DNA of 12,035 nucleotides, from assembly GCA_030640595.1 (NCBI GenBank), contig DAOWJC010000046.1, forward strand, positions 1 to 12,035. The letters run 5' to 3'. The position numbers and the translations under genes were made by a program. This document shows, in pieces, positions 1 to 6,300 of this stretch (its first letter is position 1; each line of letters begins with the position of its first letter). The notes below the pieces were generated by a model. That model searched no databases. It had not been told where the DNA came from and worked only from the letters and a program-made list of their open reading frames with translations. Origin of the DNA: Dehalococcoidia bacterium. GTDB lineage: Bacteria > Chloroflexota > Dehalococcoidia > Dehalococcoidales > DAOWJC01.

Positions 1-433
1 CTTTACCGACATTTAAGACCTCAGCCAGTCGTAATACTACCTTTTGGCTGGGAGGAGATTTTACTCCACTTTCCATCTTGCTAAGGTAAGTAGAGTCAAT
101 GTTAACCTTACTGGCAAGCCCACTCTGGGTCATGCCCGCCTCGATTCGCAACTGTCTTAACCTTGCCCCGAACTCCAATGTCTGTCGATTCCTCAACATT
201 TGTGCTATGTCACACGGGATCCTCCCGTCTAAGATCATTAACTCATCTTTGTCGATATTTAAGACCCCAGCCAGTTTTGATATCACATTCTCGCTAGGCG
301 GTGGTACTACCCCATTCTCAATTTTGCTGAGATAAGAAAAGTCAACGTTAACTTTGTCGGCAAGCTGTCTCTGAGTCGTGCCCACCTGTTTGCGTAGCTC
401 TCTTAACCTTGCCCCAAATTGTTTAGCTCCCAC
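1..433 (-). CDS. Tandem-HTH XRE-family transcriptional regulator (3' end beyond the window)
   Basis: Reading minus from a GTG at 433-431 gives 144 codons that run off the left edge. The GTG is chosen because a perfect GGAGG (444-440) sits 6 nt upstream. The protein holds two XRE-type DNA-binding domains, about residues 6-60 and 88-142, each reading roughly FGARLRxLR, then G-x-TQ-x-x-LA-x-KVN, then YLSK-x-E-x-G and a proline pair. The second is a clear duplicate of the first at an offset of 82 codons (246 nt), and DNA such as cttaaccttgcccc recurs at 156 and 402. XRE proteins usually bind as dimers, so two fused domains could bind as one chain (inference). The TTTAG-type motifs around its start could be an operator for self-control. 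The C-terminal part, and any effector domain, is not visible. The HTH call is secure; the targets are unknown. Confidence 0.85.
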   Translation of the reverse strand, partial: MGAKQFGARLRELRKQVGTTQRQLADKVNVDFSYLSKIENGVVPPPSENVISKLAGVLNIDKDELMILDGRIPCDIAQMLRNRQTLEFGARLRQLRIEAGMTQSGLASKVNIDSTYLSKMESGVKSPPSQKVVLRLAEVLNVGK

Positions 434-459
434 ACTAAACCTCCACTAGACAGCTAAAC
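421..459. promoter_or_regulatory. Candidate operator: GTTTAG/CTAAAC motif cluster at the regulator start
   Basis: GTTTAG at 421-426 and CTAAAC at 435-440 form an inverted repeat with an 8-nt gap that spans the GTG start and the Shine-Dalgarno of the tandem-HTH gene. A second CTAAAC lies at 454-459, about 20 nt further upstream. Clustered short motifs at the start of an XRE gene often mark autoregulatory operators. The motifs are short and AT-rich, so chance is possible. Confidence 0.3.
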
Positions 460-510
460 TAATAATCACTTTACCCAATTTTAGCACCTCAGCGGCGGGC
501 AACCAAGTGG

Positions 511-745
511 CTAGGCAAAGTTTCTGGCTTGTGGTGCTGGCGGAGGATACATAGTAAGCTGGCGCTGGCTCTCCTTCCTCAGGGGGATGAGGCGTTCAGC
601 TATTACATTGGCAGCACCTTCCTTCTTTTGCAGTACCCCCTCGACCACAATCAGCGGTTCCATCCATGTCACGTAGCGGTACTTGTGGTAGACCCAAGGG
701 CTTAAGGATGATGTTGAGGAGTCCTTTCTCATCTTCAAGGGTGAG
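511..745 (-). pseudogene. C-terminal remnant of error-prone DNA polymerase III alpha (DnaE2-like), frameshifted
   Basis: Reading minus from 745, the frame gives LTLEDEKGLLNIILKP. At about 697 one extra T shifts it, and the next frame continues WVYHKYRYV, EPLIVVEGVLQKKEG and NVIAERLIPL, ending in PQARNFA and a TAG at 511-513. Joined, this matches the OB-fold and C-terminal tail of bacterial DnaE2-type polymerases, where a nucleic-acid-binding beta barrel follows the polymerase core and a short basic tail ends the protein. The family is normally around 1000 residues, and only about 78 remain. Upstream of 745 the similarity stops at once, with no finger, palm or PHP sequence before the divergent plus-strand gene at 821. 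So the gene is both truncated and frameshifted and is unlikely to be functional. The family call rests on motif recall. Confidence 0.75.
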
Positions 746-783
746 TGGATGAGCTATTGTTGATAAGCGACCCTAGTCCGTTA

Positions 784-814
784 TTGACAGGCGAGAATTT
801 AATTATGGTAGGAT
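784..814 (+). promoter_or_regulatory. Possible promoter for the 821 regulator
   Basis: A perfect TTGACA lies at 784-789. The best -10 candidates are TATGGT (804-809, spacer 14) and TAGGAT (809-814, spacer 19), and neither has ideal spacing. If TAGGAT is used, transcription would begin almost at the ATG and the mRNA would be nearly leaderless. Alternatively AGGA (810-813) acts as a weak Shine-Dalgarno 7 nt before the ATG. Confidence 0.35.
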
Positions 815-820
815 GTACTT

Positions 821-1195
821 ATGAGCGCACAAGATGTTCCCATAGTATCGTTTGTGAACAGGCTGATGCGTTGGCGGAAACGCTTGCCGAGTCAATTGGC
901 GGCCGATTTAGGCGTTAGTCATGCTACCGTTCATCGCTGGCTTTCCGGCGATGATGTTCCTAATATTCGTTCATGCCAGAAGTTGGCTAAATACAGTGGT
1001 GTGCCGCTGGAAAAGATTCTTTCCATTGTTGGTCACTTGCCTAGACTACCTGAGACAGGACCTACTGAGTGGCCTGAGTTTGGTGAGTATGCACGCCGGA
1101 AGTATCCGAACGAACTTGATGAGGACCTAATTACTATGATTGAGGATCTTATTGAGCGCCGGAGGAAAAGACGATATGGCGAAAAGGACGCCTAG
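821..1195 (+). CDS. XRE-family HTH regulator, 124 residues
   Basis: An HTH of the Cro/C1 type spans about residues 23-68, with PSQLAADLGVSHATVHRWLSG as the two recognition helices and turn, followed by VPNIRSCQKLAKYSGVPLEKIL as the closing helices. The C-terminal 50 residues are predicted helical and end in a strongly basic run (IERRRKRRYGEK), which may add DNA contacts. No effector or protease domain is visible. The ATG at 821 is preceded by AGGA at 7 nt. The last 20 nt overlap the start of a short downstream ORF in another frame, as in co-translated regulator cassettes of phage or mobile origin. It is divergent from the dnaE remnant and the tandem-HTH gene, so the 440-820 interval is a regulator-flanked scar. 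The fold is secure; the target is unknown. Confidence 0.85.
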   Translation: MSAQDVPIVSFVNRLMRWRKRLPSQLAADLGVSHATVHRWLSGDDVPNIRSCQKLAKYSGVPLEKILSIVGHLPRLPETGPTEWPEFGEYARRKYPNELDEDLITMIEDLIERRRKRRYGEKDA

Positions 1196-1286
1196 ACGGG
1201 AGTCTGAGCTGTGGCCTTACGTAGTGTTGGCGATGGTGCGTACCGCTACCTTCTCTTCTTGCAGGGATATTATGCAGATGACTTAG
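1176..1286 (+). CDS. Short overlapping ORF, 36 residues, probably the truncated partner of the HTH gene
   Basis: An ATG at 1176 inside the end of the HTH gene opens a frame that starts MAKRTPRRESELWPYVV and stops at TAG 1284-1286. The start lies just after the purine-rich ggaggaaaag (1161-1170), which could serve as its ribosome-binding site (GGAGG 10 nt upstream). The basic start and the overlap suggest a real, translationally coupled gene. The protein looks cut short after a Cys-containing stretch (FSSCRDIMQM). I do not recognise a family. It could be the head of a degraded gene, since the following 280 nt hold nothing coherent. Confidence 0.35.
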   Translation: MAKRTPRRESELWPYVVLAMVRTATFSSCRDIMQMT

Positions 1287-1567
1287 GTCAGTGATAAATA
1301 GTGACCCTGAACTTGTATATTGTTGAGCGCAACGCGCCAGTCTCTAAACAATGTGTCCAGCTCAATTTTGTATTCCATCGGTTGCAGTGATTGGGATTAG
1401 GGCTGCTGACCATATGTACCCAGAACACTTTTCATCAGAATGTTCACCTCACCGGAGTACCCCTCGCATTAATCGGCCATATTCTTTATACTGTTATAGA
1501 AATACCAGCACATATGTCTCACCAAGGCTAGGTGCTGTTTCAGAGTAGAGGTTAACTCATTCTCGAT
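1287..1567. other. Gene-poor stretch before the phosphatase
   Basis: I see no convincing gene, RNA or terminator here. A 65-codon plus-strand frame (1351-1548) has no Shine-Dalgarno, and its composition (many Pro, Ser, Tyr, Cys) is unlike a folded protein. An AT-rich patch near 1485-1503 (tatactgttatag) could hold the promoter of the phosphatase gene, but no paired -35 is clear. Confidence 0.4.
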
Positions 1568-1577
1568 GGAGGTACAC

Positions 1578-2189
1578 ATGAGCACGACCGTCCTTCTTGT
1601 CCGTCATGGGCAAACCAGTTCAAATATTACTGGCTTCTATATGGGCTGGTCCGACGAAGATCTTGATGAGGTAGGCTATGCCCAGGTGCACTGTTTGTCT
1701 TCGAGGCTCGCCAGATTACCCATCGCTTCAGTCTACACTAGTCCACTTCGTAGAGCTTATACTACGGCAGTGATTCTTGCTGAACCCTACGGGCTTGAAC
1801 CAAAGGTGTTAGACGAGTTGACCGAAATTCAGCTCGGAGAGTGGCAGGGATTACGTGTGGATGAAATCAAGCGAAGGTGGCCAGAAATTTGGCGGCAGTC
1901 GAGGATCAATCCGTCAGAGCTCACCATGCCTAATGGTGAAAGTTTCAGGCAGGTAACTGAGCGAGCCGTTCAAGCGTTTGACACGGTGGTAGGGGCTAGC
2001 CGGGGTAAGCAAGCGGTAATCGTGACCCACGATGTTATCGTTAGGGTATTAGTGGCACATGTTCTTAGGGTATCGAATAGCATCTATCGCAGGTTTGAGA
2101 TCAATAACGCATCGGTGACTGTGATACAAGTCGTTAATAGTAATTCTCGTCTTATTACGCTAAATGATAAATCGCATCTTGAAGGTTAG
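1578..2189 (+). CDS. Histidine phosphatase family protein (phosphoglycerate mutase-like)
   Basis: The 203-residue protein is a full-length member of the branch-1 histidine phosphatase superfamily. The phospho-accepting histidine is in LVRHGQT (His10). The phosphate-binding arginines are Arg9 and Arg58 in SPLRRAYTTA. Glu83 in LTEIQLGEWQG is the likely acid/base, and VTHD (His151) completes the pocket. The LGEWQG and PNGES (118-122) elements resemble the PhoE/CobC/GpmB-like broad phosphatases more than a true glycolytic mutase, so the substrate (phosphosugar, alpha-ribazole phosphate or other) cannot be told. The ATG at 1578 is preferred over the in-frame ATG at 1566 because GGAGG (1568-1572) lies 5 nt before 1578 and would be inside the longer form. 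It stands alone, with a strong hairpin downstream. Confidence 0.92.
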   Translation: MSTTVLLVRHGQTSSNITGFYMGWSDEDLDEVGYAQVHCLSSRLARLPIASVYTSPLRRAYTTAVILAEPYGLEPKVLDELTEIQLGEWQGLRVDEIKRRWPEIWRQSRINPSELTMPNGESFRQVTERAVQAFDTVVGASRGKQAVIVTHDVIVRVLVAHVLRVSNSIYRRFEINNASVTVIQVVNSNSRLITLNDKSHLEG

Positions 2190-2228
2190 GTTTGCAGTCC
2201 TTTGAACAAGGCAGGTGGAGCAAGATTT

Positions 2229-2300
2229 ATGATTGTGACTGAACAAAAAGCCACATTGTGCAGTAGCCTTAACCCCTGCTTTTTGCTTGTTCTTACATAG
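2229..2300 (+). CDS. Possible 23-residue small ORF
   Basis: An ATG at 2229 follows GGTGGAG (2214-2220) at 8 nt and encodes MIVTEQKATLCSSLNPCFLL plus three residues, stopping at TAG 2298-2300, three bases before the terminator stem. The second half is hydrophobic with two cysteines. Only position and the Shine-Dalgarno support it, and it may be chance. Confidence 0.18.
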   Translation: MIVTEQKATLCSSLNPCFLLVLT

Positions 2301-2303
2301 ACA

Positions 2304-2331
2304 CTAGGGAGAGCCTTTTGGCTCTCCCTAG
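2304..2331. terminator. Perfect 12-bp hairpin between convergent genes
   Basis: CTAGGGAGAGCC (2304-2315), a TTTT loop and GGCTCTCCCTAG (2320-2331) form a perfect stem. It lies between the ends of the phosphatase gene (plus) and the lipoprotein gene (minus), so it probably serves both strands. Neither side has a long U tract, so it may act as a bidirectional terminator or an mRNA 3'-end stabiliser. Confidence 0.75.
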
Positions 2332-2339
2332 ATTTCTGT

Positions 2340-2360
2340 AGGTTAAGTTTCGGTTAACCT
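2340..2360. terminator. Second small hairpin at the 3' end of the lipoprotein transcript
   Basis: AGGTTAA (2340-2346) and TTAACCT (2354-2360) make a 7-bp stem with a 7-nt loop, 33 nt beyond the lipoprotein stop on the minus strand and just before the stronger hairpin. It is AT-rich and has no U tract, so its role is uncertain. Confidence 0.3.
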
Positions 2361-2393
2361 GCGGTGTTCTCTAGCACTAGCCCACTGCTTGAT

Positions 2394-3065
2394 TTAGGAG
2401 CCCGATAGCGTTAGCTTCCAGGTTATGGTCAGCGAGTCATCAAGGGCAAGTACAACTGAAGTAAAATCGTTTGCCGCCATAAGGTTGCCGTCGCTCTCTG
2501 GTGTAACAAGCCACTGTAGACCGGTCGTCTGGACAGTAACCGCTCCCGTTGCCGTGAATGTCTTTGATATCGTCCAATTACCTGTGCCAGTGTTGGCGTA
2601 GGTGCCTTCTGCCCTGGTCATCCCGCTGGCGTTAATTTCACCTGGGAGTTTTGACCACCCTGCTGACGAGCTCCCATCGTTTGAAAGCGAAATCCACTTC
2701 GCCGGGTCGTCGTTTGTGTCGGTACCTATACCCAGATGCTCCTCAATGAAGTCAAAGCCTATGGTGGTGATGACGTTTGAGCTCTCATCATGGTAGAAGT
2801 GGATATAGGTCCCCGTTGCCGCATCATAGCGGTAGGCATCTACCGTCACCCAGCCCTTTATGCTGAAGAGGTTCGTTTCTTCAGCGGGTGGCTCTAAGGT
2901 GTTCGCCTCTTCAGCAGGCTGCTCCAGGACAACGATTGTCTCTTCAATGGTTCGCTCTAAGGTGTTCGCTGCTTCAGGGGGCGGCTCTAAGTCACCCCCA
3001 CAACCGGCAATTAGCCCTAACAAGGCTAACACCACCACCCCTATCAGAAGTCTATTTCTAAGCAT
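2394..3065 (-). CDS. Predicted surface lipoprotein of unknown function, 223 residues
   Basis: The N-terminus MLRNRLLIGVVVLALLGLIAGC is a lipoprotein signal. Two Arg residues precede a hydrophobic core, and the lipobox LIAGC puts the acylated cysteine at position 22, so the protein should be anchored to the outer face of the membrane. Residues about 27-66 are an acidic, Pro-rich stalk with an imperfect repeat (EANTLEPPAEE and variants), which also shows at DNA level around 2880-2990. The rest (about 68-223) is rich in Thr, Ser, Gly and Asp with alternating hydrophobics, like a secreted beta-sandwich, and has no catalytic motif I recognise. GGGAGG on the minus strand (3082-3077) is 11 nt from the ATG. 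It has its own promoter and a long leader, and lies downstream of the giant surface protein gene. Confidence 0.8.
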   Translation of the reverse strand: MLRNRLLIGVVVLALLGLIAGCGGDLEPPPEAANTLERTIEETIVVLEQPAEEANTLEPPAEETNLFSIKGWVTVDAYRYDAATGTYIHFYHDESSNVITTIGFDFIEEHLGIGTDTNDDPAKWISLSNDGSSSAGWSKLPGEINASGMTRAEGTYANTGTGNWTISKTFTATGAVTVQTTGLQWLVTPESDGNLMAANDFTSVVLALDDSLTITWKLTLSGS

Positions 3066-3129
3066 TACCCTCTTTTCCTCCCTTTATTTTCTAGTTTAGA
3101 AAGGCATTAACCTTCTACTATGGGTCCAC

Positions 3130-3291
3130 CGTTTCCTAAATTGCTTTTCTCACCTCCTTCTATATATTTTTAGTTAAAAGCACTGGCTTTGCATTAAGCA
3201 CCATGCCATTACTATCGCCCAAGCAAATCTGGCCACTGCTTGGCGTGGCAAATCATTACCGTGACTCCTTCGCCACTTAGCGAAATTATAA
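3130..3291 (-). promoter_or_regulatory. Structured 5' leader of the lipoprotein gene, unassigned
   Basis: The promoter at 3298-3326 predicts a transcript start near 3291, about 225 nt before the lipoprotein ATG. This leader can form a 5-bp stem TTCGC/GCGAA (3269-3273 with 3280-3284), a stem GCC(C)AAGCA/TGCTTGGC (3217-3225 with 3237-3244, one bulged C, 11-nt loop) and an outer helix TGCCA/TGGCA (3204-3208 with 3246-3250). A strong Shine-Dalgarno-like AGGAGGTGAG follows near 3150, yet its only GTG frame stops after five codons. I do not recognise the RNA family. Confidence 0.4.
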
Positions 3292-3297
3292 AAAACA

Positions 3298-3326
3298 ATT
3301 ATACCACAGGATACTTGTTTAGTAAA
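3298..3326 (-). promoter_or_regulatory. Sigma-70-like promoter for the lipoprotein gene
   Basis: On the minus strand TTTACT (3326-3321), a 17-nt spacer and TATAAT (3303-3298) form a good promoter, with a consensus -10 and a four-of-six -35. It lies in the gap after the giant gene, so the lipoprotein can be transcribed on its own. Confidence 0.6.
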
Positions 3327-3359
3327 TACCTCTTAGTAGATGACCATCTTGCTCCTTTG

Positions 3360-3385
3360 TGCCAGCGCTAACGATGGTGCTGGCA
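3360..3385 (-). terminator. Hairpin just after the giant surface protein gene
   Basis: TGCCAGC (3360-3366) pairs with GCTGGCA (3379-3385). Three further inner pairs (two of them G-U type) extend the stem to 10 bp around the loop aacgat. It starts 10 nt after the TGA of the giant gene. No U tract follows on the minus strand, so it is a weak or factor-assisted terminator at best. Confidence 0.4.
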
Positions 3386-3395
3386 GAAAGGGTGC

Positions 3396-6300
3396 TCAAT
3401 GCTTTACGCGGCTAATTATGTAACTAATTATGCGTCTGATGAACAGAGCAATCTTTGGTCTGGCCGCTGCCAGCAGCGTGACAAAGGCACGAAGTTTTGG
3501 CAGGGCTGTGTAGGCCAAGGGGCTAATTATGCGTCTGATGAACAGAGCAATCTTTGGTCTGGCCGCTGCCAGCAGCGCGACAAAGGCGCGAAGTTTTGGC
3601 AGAGCTGTATAGGCCAAGGGGCTAATTATGCGTCTGATGAACAGCACAATCTTTAGTCTGGCCGCTGCCAGCAGTGTGCCAAAGGCGCGAAGTTTTGGCA
3701 GGGCTGTGTAGGCCAAGGGGCTAATTATGCGTCTGATGAACAGCACAATCTTTAGTCTTGCCACCACTAGTAGCACGATAATCAGCACCACAGCAGCGAT
3801 AATACCGCCAATAAGTGCCCAGTTAGGTCCAGGTGGTGCTACTTCCGGTGCCGGTGCTACCGGCGGTGGTGCGGGTGCAGGTGGTGCCGGCTTGGCGACT
3901 ACAAATGCTCCACCGAGCCCATCTAGGGCAACCTTATACGTGCCCGTCTCATCCCTGGATACGCTAAAGCTCACCAGCTTGCTGGCACCAGCAGCCACGG
4001 TAACCTTCTTAGTGGTTTCCACCACACTGTCTATCTTTAATGTTGCTTCATATATACCCTCAGTGCCACCGGTATTCCTGACTGTAGCGCTGATGGTTAC
4101 CTTTTGTCCAGGCTCAACCTCGCCCGGGGTAATGGATAATTGGCTAACCTCCAAAACTGCTGGTGCTGGGGGCGGTGCCGGTAACTTAGCCAGGATAGCA
4201 AACGGAGTAAAATGTTCCACGTAAGCACTAGCCGCATTGGTTATGGTGTTTATGGTGGTTGGCAGAAACACCCACTTCGCTCCATCATAGTAAGCCATGA
4301 CCAAGTCCTCTTCACTACCTGCCTCATTTGTGAAAGTCAAAGTTATATATGGTTCAAAGGTAGTGCCATCAGGTAGACAGTCATAGGCTGGTCCAACCAT
4401 GGTATACCCAGCAGGCGGTGGCGGTATCCACACAACTATCACTTCGATGCTTCCCAGAGGATTGCCCTCTGCGTCAAGCATCTTTGTCCCTAGGGAGATA
4501 AATATGGTGACTAGACTATCAGCAGAAGTAAGAGTTATATCAACGGTAGTTCTGCCTTCAGCATCGAGGTAGCGAGAAATGTCTATGGAGCCCACTACAC
4601 TAACTGGTCTTACTCCTACTTCTTCTACTCCGTCTCCTACTTCTTCTACTCCTACTCTGCCTACTTCTCCCCTGATTACGGCTACAGTGACAACATCACT
4701 TAATAGTATTGTTTGCTCAACATTGCCCAGGCTCACCGGGATTCCGCTGACGATATCCGAAATCAATATGGATTCTGTTACAGTCACCTCCTTAGAGACT
4801 CCTGTCGTCACCCCATCGGCTATGGTTATGCCCTGGGTTACCGGGCGGTTGAAGGAGGCCTCGGAGGATGTGGTGGCGGTGAGGCTCAGTGTCTGGCTGA
4901 CATCCTTTGACCTCTCAAAGGTGGCTGTCACCTCATCGGCTATGGTTATGCCCTGGGTTACCGGTCTATAGGTTGAAGGCGTTGCTGTCACCCCATCGGC
5001 TATGGTTATGCCCTGGCTCACCGGGCGGTTGAAGGAGGCCTCAGCGGACGTGGTGGCGGTGAGGCTCAGCGTCTGGCTGACATCCTTTACTCTCCCAACA
5101 ACTGCTGTTACCTCATCGGCTATGGTTATGGGCTGGCTCACCGGGCGGTTGAAGGCGGCCTCAGCGGATGTGGTCGCGGTGAGGCTCAGTGTCTGGCTGA
5201 CATCCCTTGCTCTCCCAACGGTGGCTGTCACCTCATCGGCTATGGTTATGGGCTGGGTTACCGGTCTATAGATTGAAGGCGTTGCTGTCACCTCGTCGGA
5301 TATGGTTATGCCCTGGCTGACATCCTTTACTCTCCCAACAACTGCTGTTACCTCATCGGCTATAGTTATGGGCTGGCTCACCGGGCGGTTGAAGGCGGCC
5401 TCAGCGGACGTGGTGGCGGTGAGGCTCAGCGTCTGGCTGACATCCTTTGCCCTCCCAACAACTGCTGTTACCTCATCGGCTATGGTTATTGGCTGGCTCA
5501 CCGGGCGGCTGAAGGAGGCCTCGGAGGATGTGGTGGCGGTGAGGCTCAGTATCTGGCTGACATCCTTTACTCTCCCAACAACTGCTGTTACCTCATCGGC
5601 TATGGTTATGCCCTGGCTCACCGGGCGGTTGAAGGAGGCCTCGGAGGACGTGGTGGCGGTGAGGCTCAGCGTCTGGCTGACATCCCTTGCTCTCCCAACA
5701 GCCGCTGTCACCTCATCGGCCATGGTTATGCCCTGGCTCACCTCGCGGCAGCAGGAGGCCTCAGCGAATGTGGTGGCGGTGATGCTCAGCGTCTGGCTGA
5801 CATCCCTTGACCTCTCAAAGGTGGCTGTCACCTCATCGGATATAGTTATGCCCTGGGTTACCGGTCTATAGGTCGAAGGCGTTGCTGTCACCTCATCGGC
5901 TATGGTTATGCCCTGGCTGACATCCCTTGACCTCTCAACAGCCGCTGTCACCCCATCGGCTATGGTTATGCCCTGGCTGACATTCCTTCCCCTCGCAAAG
6001 GCTGCTGTCGCCTGGTCGGTCATGGTTATGGTCTGGCTGATATTCCTTCCCCTCGCAAAGGCTGCTGTCGCCTGGTCGGTCATGGTTATGGTCTGGCTGA
6101 CACTCTCTGCCTTCCCAGCAGCGGCTGTCACTTCATCGGCTATGGTTATGCCCTGGGTTACCGGTCTATAGATTGAAGGCGTTGCTGTCACCTCGTCGGA
6201 TATGGTTATGCCCTGGCTGACATCCCTTACTCTCTCAAAGGCCGCTGTCACCTCGTCGGATATGGTTATGCCCTGAGCTACCGGTTTAGATATGACCGTG

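Noticed and set aside
1351..1548. 65-codon plus ORF as a gene
   Set aside because: No Shine-Dalgarno, unlikely composition, no recognisable motif.
1566..1577. Upstream ATG at 1566 as the phosphatase start
   Set aside because: It would place the good GGAGG inside the gene. The ATG at 1578 has ideal spacing and puts the RHG motif at the usual position.
3181..3300. Cyclic-di-GMP-I riboswitch in the lipoprotein leader
   Set aside because: A GCAAAGCC string is present, but the GGGCAAACC element, the spacing and the later receptor helix of that class are not, so only an unassigned structured leader is claimed.
3399..4224. Plus-strand ORFs over the tail repeats and Pro-rich linker
   Set aside because: Same cause: the 99-nt period leaves the opposite strand open, and the composition mirrors the minus gene.
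4579..6171. Series of long plus-strand ORFs rich in SAMVMPWLT repeats
   Set aside because: They are antisense shadows of the 60-nt repeats. A period divisible by three keeps the opposite frame open. They have no ribosome sites, and the minus protein has a signal peptide and domains.
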